DNA of 64,000 bases from CALODP01 sp942492055 (GCA_942492055.1 CALODP010000015.1:806001-870000); one strand, 5' to 3'; shown: positions 17,802-26,410, counted from the stretch's first letter. Notes: generated by a model from the letters alone, not told the origin. Numbers and translations: made by a program.

Positions 17802-18734
17802 GTGATAATGGAACCCTTTCATAGGAGATTGACTTTCTTCGGTGGGAAAGGTGGAGTTGGAAAAACAACTTCTTCTCTCGCTATCGGTTATCATTTGGGA
17901 AAAGAAAATAAGACTATAGTAGTATCAACCGATCCGGCTCATTCTCTTTCCGATTGTCTGGGAAAGAGAGTTGGAAATAACATCACAAATATCGTGAATA
18001 ACCTTTATTCGCTGGAGGTAGATGCAAAAGCTGAGTTCTCAAACTTTTTGAACGACCACGAAGATGAAATCAAGGAAATATTCTCTACATCAACAAATCT
18101 TGATGATGAAGATATTAGGGGCATTTTTTCCTTGCCTATCCCGGGTATTGAAGAGATAATGGGGCTAAAAACAATAATTGATCTTTATAATAAAAATGAA
18201 TTCGACAATTACATTATTGATACCGCTCCTTCGGGACATGCCTTGAGACTTTTGGAACTCCCTGATTTAATTGATGATTGGGTTAAAGTAATAGCGAAAC
18301 TTCGGTGGAAATACAGATATATGGTTGAAAGTTTTGCCGGGCATATTCACTACGACAAAGGTGATGATTTTGTTCTGACTCTCAAGAAAATTATTAAAGG
18401 AATTAGGAAGATTCTCAATGATGAAACTCAATGTGAATTTGTCCCGGTTACGATTCCTACATATATGTCAATTGCGGAAACGGAAAATTTTATAAGTATT
18501 ATTGATGATTATCAAATCCATTTGGAGAGTTGTATTATTAATAATGTTGAGATGCTTGGGAGTTGTTCTTATTGCCGCGAAATAAGAAATCATGAACAGA
18601 CGAAAATTGAGTATTTCAAAAACAGATTTCCTGACAAAAAGATATTTATAATTCCTCGTTTCTCTGAAGAAGTAATTGGTATAAATGGTTTGAAAAAAGT
18701 AGAGGAGTGGTTGTGGAAAAGAAAAGAGAATTAG
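17802..18734 (+). CDS. ArsA/Get3-family ATPase of the gas-vesicle operon
   Basis: A roughly 310-residue protein with the deviant Walker A GKGGVGKTT near residue 15, a switch I region STDPAHSLSD, the DTAPSGHALRLLELP A-loop motif and a CSYC pair near residue 245. These are hallmarks of ArsA/Get3 ATPases, which in eukaryotes deliver tail-anchored membrane proteins. There is no arsenical gene nearby, so targeting or holding hydrophobic shell proteins is more likely. The start is GTG 17802 or ATG 17808; neither has a strong ribosome site. The 3' end overlaps the CDC48-like gene. Confidence 0.9.
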   Translation: MIMEPFHRRLTFFGGKGGVGKTTSSLAIGYHLGKENKTIVVSTDPAHSLSDCLGKRVGNNITNIVNNLYSLEVDAKAEFSNFLNDHEDEIKEIFSTSTNLDDEDIRGIFSLPIPGIEEIMGLKTIIDLYNKNEFDNYIIDTAPSGHALRLLELPDLIDDWVKVIAKLRWKYRYMVESFAGHIHYDKGDDFVLTLKKIIKGIRKILNDETQCEFVPVTIPTYMSIAETENFISIIDDYQIHLESCIINNVEMLGSCSYCREIRNHEQTKIEYFKNRFPDKKIFIIPRFSEEVIGINGLKKVEEWLWKRKEN

Positions 18735-20875
18735 TTTTGAAAGTTAAAGAGGCCTTGCCTAAAGATGTCGGAAGAGCAATTGCTCGGATTGATCCGAATG
18801 ATATGGATAAGCTTGATATCAAAGTAGGTGAAATTGTTGAGATTGAAGGGAAGAGAAAAACTGCGGCTAAAGTGATGCCTTCTTTTGCTGAGGATAGAGG
18901 AAAGAGTATTATCCAGATTGACGGACTTTCACGTGAAAACTCAATGGCTGGTTTGGATGAAAAAGTTATCATTAGAAAAGTAAAATATCAAACAGCTTCC
19001 AGAATTTCTTTATCCGCACTCTCGGGTGGTAATGTTCTGCAAAAAAGAGAAGATGCCAGATATCTTGGTTCTTTGTTAGAAGGTATTCCACTTTGTGTTG
19101 GTGATAGAACACGTGCGAACTTGATAGGTTCCCGTTACTATGACTTTAAAGTTATTGATACTAATCCTTCCGGAGTCGTTATTATTTCCTCTGCTACTAT
19201 AATAAAAACCGAGTCTAAAGAAAAAGATCCGACTGAGCGTATTAAAGTCTCTTATGAAGATATTGGAGGGCTCGGTAATCAACTGCAAAGAATACGTGAG
19301 ATGGTTGAACTACCATTAAAATATCCTGAAGTATTTAATCGTTTGGGAATTGATGCTCCTAAAGGAGTTTTCTTATACGGACCTCCCGGAACCGGAAAAA
19401 CTCTTATTGCCAGAGCAGTAGCTAACGAAACTGATGCTTATTTTACCAGTATTTCCGGTCCGGAGATAATGGGGAAATTCTACGGCGAAAGTGAAGCGCG
19501 ATTGAGAACTGTATTCGAAAATGCTCAGAAAAACGCTCCCGCTATTATTTTTATCGATGAAATTGACGCGATTGCTCCTAAAAGAGAAGATATTGGCGGT
19601 GAAAAACAAGTAGAACGAAGAGTTGTTGCACAATTACTCTCTTTGCTCGACGGATTGGAATCCAGGGGACATGTAATCATTCTGGGTGCTACCAATATTC
19701 CAAATACAATTGATCCTGCTCTCAGACGTCCGGGAAGATTCGATCGCGAAATCTCTGTTCCGATTCCCGATAAAAAAGGACGTTTTGATATTCTCCAAAT
19801 TCATACCAGAGGAATGCCTCTTAAAGATGATGTCAGTTTGGAAAAATTATCCGAAATAACTCACGGTTTTGTCGGTGCAGATCTTGAAGCCTTGGCAAGA
19901 GAGGCTGCAATGTCCGCATTGAGAAAAATACTTCCTATGATCGATTTTGAAATTGCGGAAATTCCTTACGAGGAGTTGTTGAACCTTCATGTTACTATGG
20001 ATGATTTTCTCGAAGCTATGAAAGAGGTTGAACCCTCTGCAATTCGGGAAGTCTTTGTTGAAGTTCCTGATGTAAAATGGGATGAAGTTGGAGGACATGA
20101 AAAAATAAAAGAAGAACTTAAGCAAGCCGTTCAATGGCCTTTGAAATATTCCGAACTATTTGTTCATGCTAATACTACTCCTCCTAAAGGTATTCTTTTA
20201 TACGGAGCCCCCGGAACCGGGAAAACACTTTTGATAAAAGCATTGGCTAATGAAAGTGGGGTGAACTTTATTTCTGTAAAGGGACCGGAGCTTATTTCCA
20301 AATATGTCGGTGAAAGTGAACGGGCTATCAGAGATGTTTTCAAAATGGCAAAACAAGCCTCCCCGACAATTCTTTTCTTCGATGAAATCGATAGTCTTGT
20401 TCCTCATCGTGGCGCCGGAGGAACCGATTCCTCTGTTGCCGAAAGAGTAATCAGTCAATTTCTTACTGAAATGGATGGAATCGAGGAATTAAAAGGAGTT
20501 ATTGTATTAGCGGCTACTAATAGAGTTGATATGTTGGATCCTGCTCTTCTTCGTAGCGGGCGCTTCGATCTTTTGCTGGAACTTCCCAAACCAAGTATGG
20601 AAGATAGATTGAAAATCTTCAATATTCACCTGAAAGGGAAACCTGTGGCATCGGAAATAAATTTCGAAAATCTTGCTAAGGAAACCGAAGGGAAAGTTGG
20701 CGCCGATATTGAGGCTATCTGTAGAAAGGCCTCGATGAATGCCATTAGAAGAGTTTTACAATCCCGGGAAGAATCCTCAAAAGAAACTATTTCCGATAAA
20801 ATGGCCAATTTCCAAATAACTGACTCTGATTTCAAAGATGCTTTGCAAATATTTCTTGAGCAGAGAAGTAGATAA
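18713..20875 (+). CDS. CDC48/VCP-type double AAA ATPase of the gas-vesicle operon
   Basis: A 720-residue protein. GTG 18713 is preferred to GTG 18707 because AGAGGAG then has a normal five-base spacing. It has an N-terminal double-psi-barrel domain (about 1-180, RAIARIDPNDMDKL), D1 ATPase with GPPGTGKT near 223 and DEIDAIAP, and D2 ATPase with GAPGTGKT and DEIDSLVP; arginine fingers follow in the usual places. Layout and length match archaeal/eukaryal CDC48, a protein unfoldase or segregase. It overlaps the ArsA-like gene and precedes a GvpF/L gene, so a role in unfolding or recycling gas-vesicle proteins is likely. Confidence 0.92.
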   Translation: MEKKRELVLKVKEALPKDVGRAIARIDPNDMDKLDIKVGEIVEIEGKRKTAAKVMPSFAEDRGKSIIQIDGLSRENSMAGLDEKVIIRKVKYQTASRISLSALSGGNVLQKREDARYLGSLLEGIPLCVGDRTRANLIGSRYYDFKVIDTNPSGVVIISSATIIKTESKEKDPTERIKVSYEDIGGLGNQLQRIREMVELPLKYPEVFNRLGIDAPKGVFLYGPPGTGKTLIARAVANETDAYFTSISGPEIMGKFYGESEARLRTVFENAQKNAPAIIFIDEIDAIAPKREDIGGEKQVERRVVAQLLSLLDGLESRGHVIILGATNIPNTIDPALRRPGRFDREISVPIPDKKGRFDILQIHTRGMPLKDDVSLEKLSEITHGFVGADLEALAREAAMSALRKILPMIDFEIAEIPYEELLNLHVTMDDFLEAMKEVEPSAIREVFVEVPDVKWDEVGGHEKIKEELKQAVQWPLKYSELFVHANTTPPKGILLYGAPGTGKTLLIKALANESGVNFISVKGPELISKYVGESERAIRDVFKMAKQASPTILFFDEIDSLVPHRGAGGTDSSVAERVISQFLTEMDGIEELKGVIVLAATNRVDMLDPALLRSGRFDLLLELPKPSMEDRLKIFNIHLKGKPVASEINFENLAKETEGKVGADIEAICRKASMNAIRRVLQSREESSKETISDKMANFQITDSDFKDALQIFLEQRSR

Positions 20876-20893
20876 CTTTTTTCGGGGAAAATA

Positions 20894-21901
20894 ATGAAAA
20901 CATATCTCTATGGAATTATCAGACTTAATGGGAGTAATATTCCCGAAGAATTTGTAACTGACGATGAAAAAATATCATTCTTGCAATATAATGATATTGC
21001 TGCCGTATTAAGTGAAATCTCTTATGAAAGGATGGAAGAGTTACCAAAAGCAATATTGGCAAAAAGGTTACTTCATCATCAGATTGTTATTGAAAGAATT
21101 ATGGCTATGGGGTTTAGTATTCTTCCTATTAAATTGTGGACAATTCTTGAAGAAACATGCGATACAAAATGTGTTTTGAAAAACGGATATGAGTTTTTCA
21201 TTAATCAACTTGAGGAAATAGAGTCATTTATCGAATTCGATATTATTGCTACATGGAATAATTTCGGGGATATCATCGAAAAAATCTCCAAGCACAAAGA
21301 GATTCGTGACGAAAAAGCCCGTATTCTTAAGGAGAAAGGGGGAATCTCCAAAGAAGATTCGATATTAATCGGCAAGATGTTACAAGAAGAGATAAAAAAA
21401 GAGAATGATTCCGTTACCAAAAAGATTATCTCTGAACTCCACTCGGTTGTCATCCGAAACAGACATAATCCTGTTATGAACGATCAAATGCTTATGAACC
21501 TTGCGTGCATGATCAAACAGAATGAGAATGATTCTTTGATGAATCTCATTGAAGAAATAGATAGGAAATATAATGGGGAAATTGATTTCAGGTGCATTAC
21601 TCCCTTGCCATTGTATAGTTTCTCTACAATTACAATTAATGTGTTGAAGGAGGAAGAAATTAGTTGGGCCAAAGAAAAACTTGGTATTACTAATGATCTC
21701 AATAAGGAGATTTTGCGAAAAGCATTTTTGCGAGCTGCCAAAGAAACTCATCCTGATAATGGGATTGATGAAATCCCGAATTCCGAATTTTCCGAGGTTA
21801 AGAAAGCTTATTCTCTTTTGGATGGATTATGCAATGATAACTCGAGGTCTGGTAGCTACGAGGAAAATAATCACAAGTATTACTCAATTAACAAAGTATA
21901 A
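20894..21901 (+). CDS. gvpF/gvpL: GvpF/GvpL family protein with a C-terminal J-domain
   Basis: A 335-residue protein. Residues 1-250 are a GvpF/L domain: it opens KTYLYGIIR, has the PIKLWTILE strand near 80 and closes with a degenerate TPLPLYSF version of the family's GPWPPYNF motif. Residues 257-311 look like a J-domain: AKEKLGI, KAFLRAAKETHPDNG with HPD at 286-288, then FSEVKKAYSLLDGL. J-domains stimulate Hsp70, so the fusion would bring DnaK to a gas-vesicle assembly factor. TCGGGG precedes ATG 20894. A Lys-rich middle insertion (about 130-175) is also unusual. Confidence 0.88.
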   Translation: MKTYLYGIIRLNGSNIPEEFVTDDEKISFLQYNDIAAVLSEISYERMEELPKAILAKRLLHHQIVIERIMAMGFSILPIKLWTILEETCDTKCVLKNGYEFFINQLEEIESFIEFDIIATWNNFGDIIEKISKHKEIRDEKARILKEKGGISKEDSILIGKMLQEEIKKENDSVTKKIISELHSVVIRNRHNPVMNDQMLMNLACMIKQNENDSLMNLIEEIDRKYNGEIDFRCITPLPLYSFSTITINVLKEEEISWAKEKLGITNDLNKEILRKAFLRAAKETHPDNGIDEIPNSEFSEVKKAYSLLDGLCNDNSRSGSYEENNHKYYSINKV

Positions 21902-21920
21902 ATTAAATCCCGGTGATGTG

Positions 21921-22670
21921 GTGAAATATATTTACGGCATAGTTAAAGATTCCGAGAATAGAAAATATGACATTCTCGGATTCGAAAAAATGAATATTTC
22001 TTCGATCGCTAGAGATGGATTATCCGCTATTATTAGTGAAACAGATTCCGAAAAATACTCTTTCGAAAAGAAAAACATTATGATTCATGAAAAAACCATT
22101 GAATCAATAATGAAGCTTCATAAGGATATTCTTCCGGCCAGATTCTCTTTAATTGCTGAAGATGAAGACCAAATCAAGAAAATTCTTATGAACGAAAAGG
22201 AAGAGTTTATTTCTCTTTTCGAAACCATTGCCGGTAAAAAGGAATTGGGAATAAAACTATTAATCAAAGATGCAAAACTCTTTTTGGATACTGTTATTAA
22301 TAAATATGACGCGATTATTGCGGAAAGAGACAGGCTCAAAAATATTCCCCCACATGAATGCTACTACGATATTATTGCCTTGGGAAAGAATATTGAAGAA
22401 ACAGTTGAATATGAAAAGACAAAAATAGCTGACATGGTTTTCGATAAACTGAACAAAATCAGTGAAGATGGAATCCAAAGCAAAACTTATAGCGAAAAGA
22501 TGATTCTAAACGCTGCTTTTCTGGTTAATAATGATAAGGAGGAAGAATTTGACATTCTTGTTGATGAAATAGCTCGGGAATATTCTGAAACACTTCATGT
22601 TAAATATGTTGGAGATCTTCCACCTTATAATTTTGTTAAATGGGAGATAAATATTCATGATTATTCTTGA
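21921..22670 (+). CDS. gvpF/gvpL: GvpF/GvpL family protein, second copy
   Basis: A 249-residue protein. GTG 21921 is chosen because it yields the family opening KYIYGIV; a GTG three bases earlier is equally open, and a much longer frame from 21681 would run through the previous gene. It has ILPARFSLIAEDEDQI (the family's GTVLPLRFGT-like strand), IAGKKELGIKLLIK, and closes with GDLPPYNFV. GvpF/L proteins bind GvpA and are thought to seed the vesicle. It overlaps gvpG by 14 bases. Confidence 0.9.
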   Translation: MKYIYGIVKDSENRKYDILGFEKMNISSIARDGLSAIISETDSEKYSFEKKNIMIHEKTIESIMKLHKDILPARFSLIAEDEDQIKKILMNEKEEFISLFETIAGKKELGIKLLIKDAKLFLDTVINKYDAIIAERDRLKNIPPHECYYDIIALGKNIEETVEYEKTKIADMVFDKLNKISEDGIQSKTYSEKMILNAAFLVNNDKEEEFDILVDEIAREYSETLHVKYVGDLPPYNFVKWEINIHDYS

Positions 22671-22878
22671 TTCGATTCTTCTTTCTCCCATTAAAGGGCT
22701 AATGTGGCTAGGGGACAAAATTAATGATATAGTGCAAAAAGAGATCGATAATAAAGATTCCCTGAAGGAAAAATTAATGGAACTTCAATTACGATTCGAA
22801 CTTGATGAGATATCTCTCGAAGAGTATGAAGAAAAAGAAAAAGAATTGCTGGAAAGAATTAATCAATTGGAGGATTAA
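22657..22878 (+). CDS. gvpG: GvpG, small gas-vesicle assembly protein
   Basis: A 73-residue protein with the GvpG pattern: a hydrophobic N-terminus LLSPIKGLMWLGDKI, then a charged helix with EIDNKDSLKEKLMELQLRFE and the D-E-I-S-L-E-E-Y-E-E-K-E segment. GvpG lies between GvpF and GvpL genes in most clusters and is essential for assembly. It overlaps the upstream GvpF/L gene by 14 bases. Confidence 0.93.
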   Translation: MIILDSILLSPIKGLMWLGDKINDIVQKEIDNKDSLKEKLMELQLRFELDEISLEEYEEKEKELLERINQLED

Positions 22879-22891
22879 CCGGAGTTTGATT

Positions 22892-23191
22892 ATGGAAACA
22901 TTTGAAAAAACTAATTCCGATAAGGTTGATAATGATCATCATGATAATATGATAATCGAAATCGGAATTGTGGCTTGTGAATTCTTAAAGAAAAATCTAA
23001 ACGTTGATAACGCCAAAATAATTAAAGCTACACGAAAAGGGGATCGTTGGGAAGTTGAGGTGGAAGTTTACGAGGAAAGTTCTTTTATCAAATCTATCGG
23101 TCTTAAAACCAAAGTTCAAGATCGAAATGTTTATTTAGTTAAATTCGATAGTAATCACGATGTGGAATGCTTCGAAAGAATTCATGAATGA
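22892..23191 (+). CDS. gvpO: GvpO, gas-vesicle protein
   Basis: A 99-residue protein. ATG 22892 lies seven bases after CGGAG and is preferred to an upstream frame from 22802 that overlaps gvpG. The central domain has the GvpO strands: KGDRWEVEVEVYEES, a short loop, DRNVYLVKFDSNHDVECFERIHE. In haloarchaea GvpO is needed for vesicle formation and affects gvp expression. It overlaps the next GvpF/L gene by ATGA. Confidence 0.85.
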   Translation: METFEKTNSDKVDNDHHDNMIIEIGIVACEFLKKNLNVDNAKIIKATRKGDRWEVEVEVYEESSFIKSIGLKTKVQDRNVYLVKFDSNHDVECFERIHE

Positions 23192-23988
23192 AAAATTCGG
23201 CGGTTCTTATGCAATATTCGAAAACAGGGTTGTTATATTTGTTTTGTATAGCCAGAGAAAAACCGTCAGTGGAAATTAGTGAAATTCCACTCTTATATTT
23301 TAAAGTCGGTAATGTTTACCCGGTTTTTACTAAGGTTAGTCAAAACGATTACGAAGAAGAGAATCTTAAGAAAAATCTTGAGGATATGGAGTGGATAAAA
23401 AGTGAAGTTAATCTTCACGAACGTATTATCGAAAGAATTATGCTTAATAATTGTGTAGTCCCTTCCAAATTTGCCACACTTTTCAGATCCGAGGAGTCTC
23501 TTAGAAATATGATTACGGAAAATATGCATAGCATAAATGAAGACTTGGAAAATCTTTCCGGTAAAGAAGAATGGGGAGTAAAAGCCTTTTGTAATCTGAG
23601 CCAATTTCAAGAAGCGGTCTTGAATGAAGGGGAGGAAAGAAAGGAGGAAGTTTCTATCTCTCCCGGAAAAGCTTTCTTATTGAGAAAGAAAAAGGAACAA
23701 ATGCAAACAAAAATATTCGAGAATTCTATCTATGAATATGAAGATAAAATATTTGCCGAATTGGGACAGTTAGCCGTGGAAAGAAAAAGAAATAATCCTC
23801 TCCCTAAGTCTATTACCGAGTTGGATGATGAAATGCTCTTTAACGGAGTATTCCTGGTTGCTCAAAACAAAGTTGAGGAATTTATAAAAGCTACCGATCA
23901 ATTAAATAACGATTTACGAGATAAAGGAATACATCTTAGTTGTACCGGCCCTTGGCCCCCGTATAATTTTTGCGGAGCAAAGAAATAA
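23188..23988 (+). CDS. gvpF/gvpL: GvpF/GvpL family protein, third copy
   Basis: A 266-residue protein with a slightly longer N-terminus before the GLLYLFCIAR opening strand. It has VVPSKFATLFRSEESL, the LSGKEEWGVKAF motif near 128, GKAFLLRKKKEQ near 160 and the classic GPWPPYNF near the C-terminus, so it is a canonical member. It overlaps gvpO by four bases and abuts the next GvpA-like gene (ATG one base after its stop). Confidence 0.93.
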   Translation: MKNSAVLMQYSKTGLLYLFCIAREKPSVEISEIPLLYFKVGNVYPVFTKVSQNDYEEENLKKNLEDMEWIKSEVNLHERIIERIMLNNCVVPSKFATLFRSEESLRNMITENMHSINEDLENLSGKEEWGVKAFCNLSQFQEAVLNEGEERKEEVSISPGKAFLLRKKKEQMQTKIFENSIYEYEDKIFAELGQLAVERKRNNPLPKSITELDDEMLFNGVFLVAQNKVEEFIKATDQLNNDLRDKGIHLSCTGPWPPYNFCGAKK

Positions 23989-24201
23989 ATGGGAGAACCT
24001 ATTTCCATATCAAAGGAGATTACTCTTGTTGAGGTTCTGGATAGAATTCTGGAAAAAGGAGTCGTGATTTCAGGGGATTTGATAATATCCGTGGCTAATG
24101 TCGATCTAATCTATCTTGGGCTTCGTGTTTTGCTATGCTCTGTTGATACTTATGATAAGGCGCGAAAAGGAGAAAAAATAATCCTAAGAGAAGGAGATTA
24201 A
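23989..24201 (+). CDS. GvpA-related minor shell protein (GvpS/GvpM/GvpJ type)
   Basis: The 70-residue protein has the GvpA-family core (LVEVLDRILEKGVVISGDL, then ISVANVDLIYLGLRVLLCSVDTY). The DLIYLGLR segment and short charged tail separate it from GvpA and GvpJ and fit the GvpS/GvpM branch. Such minor subunits are thought to form the tips or nucleation seeds. The ATG directly abuts the stop of the GvpF/L gene upstream, so translation is coupled. Confidence 0.88.
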   Translation: MGEPISISKEITLVEVLDRILEKGVVISGDLIISVANVDLIYLGLRVLLCSVDTYDKARKGEKIILREGD

Positions 24202-24204
24202 CCG

Positions 24205-24981
24205 GTGAAATATCTTGCATATTCCATTATTCGATCCGTATCCGATTTCCCATCCGAGTTTTATGGTATCTGGGATTGTAAACTCCGAATGATTCATTAT
24301 AAAGATATTGCCGTGATTGCTTCCCTTTTTGATGAAGAACAGTTCGAAAATAAGCGAAAATTATCCGAACAAGAATTTAAAGAAATGGCTCTGAGATATG
24401 AAGAAACAATAGAGCAATTAATGACCTCATATACTCTTTTGCCTTTTAGATTTTTAACATTCTTCGAAAATGAAGAAAATATATTCCGTTTTTTGGAAAA
24501 AAGATACTCTTCCTTAAATGAAAATCTTAATAATGTATCCGGGAGATCGGAATATGGTTTGAAAATTATCTGGAAGGGGGAAGAGATTAAAGAAAACATC
24601 TCTAACGATTTTAAACATGCTCCTCTTGCCGATCCTAAGCTTCCTCTATCCGGAAAAGAGTTCCTCCGACAAAAATATATCGACTTTCGAGTAGAGAAAT
24701 CTTTTAGGGAAATAGCGGAAAGAAAAGTTGAACAAATAAACTCACAATTGGAGAAATATTCTGACGAAACAAAAATCGAAATTTTAAGAACAGATAACTT
24801 ATTACTATCCGCCTATTATTTGATCCCTACTGAGAATGAAAAGATCTTTAAGGAAACTTATCAAAAACTCTTAGCTTCACTTGAAGAAGTAAAATATCTT
24901 GTTAGCGGGCCCTGGCCTCCCTATAATTTTATTGAAAATAATTTATTAAACGAAAACATCGGGAGGGATCAAAATGTCTGA
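24205..24981 (+). CDS. gvpF/gvpL: GvpF/GvpL family protein, fourth copy
   Basis: A 258-residue protein. The GTG start follows GGAGATTAACCG and gives the family opening KYLAYSIIR. It has LLPFRFLTFFENEENI, the VSGRSEYGLKII motif, GKEFLRQKYIDF and the C-terminal GPWPPYNF. It overlaps gvpK by eight bases. It is closer in motif content to the third copy than to the first two. Confidence 0.92.
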   Translation: MKYLAYSIIRSVSDFPSEFYGIWDCKLRMIHYKDIAVIASLFDEEQFENKRKLSEQEFKEMALRYEETIEQLMTSYTLLPFRFLTFFENEENIFRFLEKRYSSLNENLNNVSGRSEYGLKIIWKGEEIKENISNDFKHAPLADPKLPLSGKEFLRQKYIDFRVEKSFREIAERKVEQINSQLEKYSDETKIEILRTDNLLLSAYYLIPTENEKIFKETYQKLLASLEEVKYLVSGPWPPYNFIENNLLNENIGRDQNV

Positions 24982-25315
24982 ACAAGTACTGATTGAATCG
25001 AATGATTCAAAAGAATTTATAGATGAATTCGAGAAATGCAAAACTTCCTTACCCGAAAGAATAGACGCATCTCCTAATAGCGCCGATCAGGGACTTGCGA
25101 AACTTGTATTATCGATAGTTGAGTTAATTCGTAGGCTATTGGAAAAACAAGTTATGTTAAGAATAGATAATGACTCTTTAACCGACGAAGAGATCGAAAA
25201 TGTAGGTGTTACTCTGATGAAACTTGAAGAAAAAATGGAAGAACTTAGAATATATTTTAATTTATCTCCCGAAGATCTCGAACTGAATCTCGGTCAATTG
25301 GAAGATATGAATTAG
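24974..25315 (+). CDS. gvpK: GvpK, gas-vesicle assembly protein
   Basis: The 113-residue protein contains the conserved GvpK block: LPERIDASPNSADQGLAKL, IVELIRRLLEKQ, then DSLTDEEIENVGVTLMKLEE and a closing LSPEDLELNLG. Length is typical. GvpK is present in nearly all gas-vesicle clusters and is required for growth of vesicles from bicones. It overlaps the upstream GvpF/L gene by eight bases. Confidence 0.97.
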   Translation: MSEQVLIESNDSKEFIDEFEKCKTSLPERIDASPNSADQGLAKLVLSIVELIRRLLEKQVMLRIDNDSLTDEEIENVGVTLMKLEEKMEELRIYFNLSPEDLELNLGQLEDMN

Positions 25316-25323
25316 GAGGAAAT

Positions 25324-25629
25324 ATGGCACGGGAAAGAATGGGACATTCAACCGAGGCTACAAATCTTGCCGATATCCTGGAAAGAGTTTTGGATAAAGG
25401 AATTGTAATAGCCGGTGATATAAAAATACAATTAGCCGATATTGATCTGCTTAATATTAAAATTCGTCTTCTGGTCGCCTCGGTTGATAAAGCTCTTGAG
25501 ATGGGAATAAATTGGTGGCAACAAGATTCTTATCTTTCCTCCGAAGCCAAAGAAGCCGAACTCGAAAAAGAAAATGTCCTTCTGAAACAACGCCTGGAGA
25601 AATTGGAAAGTAAAATTCTTGCAAAATAG
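25324..25629 (+). CDS. gvpJ: GvpJ, minor shell protein
   Basis: The 101-residue protein has the GvpA-type core in its GvpJ form: LADILERVLDKGIVIAGDI, DLLNIKIRLLVASVDKA, then the GvpJ-specific EMGINWWQQD and a coiled tail (residues 75-101). GvpJ probably forms part of the tips. AGGAGG precedes the ATG. It is the last gene of the gvp series; the carotenoid operon converges on it 104 bp away. Confidence 0.95.
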   Translation: MARERMGHSTEATNLADILERVLDKGIVIAGDIKIQLADIDLLNIKIRLLVASVDKALEMGINWWQQDSYLSSEAKEAELEKENVLLKQRLEKLESKILAK

Positions 25630-25732
25630 ATATTTGTTGAATTTAGGAATTCTTATTCCATTTAATGTAATGGTTATAATATTATACTCTCTTTTCCTAA
25701 TGAGTAATTTAATTCAATGGTCCGATCTCTCT

Positions 25733-26407
25733 TCATATGCTTTTTTTCTTCTTCGATAATCTCCACCACGGAATATTCGGGAAAGAATGATGTTCGTAAT
25801 GATATCCGAAGAAATAGCAACTAATCATAGCCCAAAAATGATTTTTACTTAATGAGCGGGCATTATGCGGCTTCATTTTATCCGAATGGGGCTTCTTATG
25901 CGGTTTGTATGTTCCGAAATAAAATAACTGAAATGTAGAGAGTATTGCGGGGATTACCCAAAAAGAAATAATCCGCAAATCATCTGAAATAATTTTCAAA
26001 AGATTGAACGATATTGCCATAATAATAATCTGTATGAAAGATATATACTCCTTCATAAAACTGTAATACCATATAATAAAATTCTGCTTCTCCGAATAAT
26101 CGGGGTCTTTCTCTGTTCCCGGAAATTTGTGGTGAAGAATATGCTTCTTCTTAAGCTTCTGGTAGGATAAACCGGCATAAAGAAATGTAACTAGCTCTCC
26201 GATTCCCGAATTGATTCTCTTTCTTTTGGAAACTGTTCCATGCATCGAATCGTGTGCTGTAATAAATAAACCCGTGAAAAAATATGTTTGAATCCCTATA
26301 TGCAGGTAAAAGAGAAGACTCGATGGATCGAAAGGGAAATAGTATAATAGATAGAATAAATGAGCTCCCCAAAGAGTTATTATCGATATGGCAATTACTA
26401 TTCCCAT
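25733..26407 (-). CDS. crtW: CrtW-type beta-carotene ketolase
   Basis: A 224-residue membrane di-iron protein of the fatty-acid-desaturase/hydroxylase superfamily. It has the His clusters ITAHDSMHG, KKHILHHKFPGTEKDPD and GYHYEHHSFPNIPWW, with the CrtW-type FGTYKPHKKP segment between. It adds a 4-keto group to beta rings. It is last in the carotenoid operon, three bases after CruF. The C-terminus is short and Lys-rich (SKKKKSI). With one cyclised end expected, the product would be a mono-ketocarotenoid. Confidence 0.9.
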   Translation of the reverse strand: MGIVIAISIITLWGAHLFYLLYYFPFDPSSLLFYLHIGIQTYFFTGLFITAHDSMHGTVSKRKRINSGIGELVTFLYAGLSYQKLKKKHILHHKFPGTEKDPDYSEKQNFIIWYYSFMKEYISFIQIIIMAISFNLLKIISDDLRIISFWVIPAILSTFQLFYFGTYKPHKKPHSDKMKPHNARSLSKNHFWAMISCYFFGYHYEHHSFPNIPWWRLSKKKKSI

Positions 26408-26410
26408 TAG

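Noticed and set aside
21681..21920. Long N-terminal extension of the second GvpF/L gene
   Set aside because: It would overlap the J-domain-coding end of the first copy in another frame; the family opening KYIYGIV lies at 21921.
25630..25732. Strong bidirectional terminator between the gvp and crt operons
   Set aside because: Only short AT-rich dyads (for example GTTATAATATTATAC) are present, without a GC stem or T tract, so no terminator is claimed.
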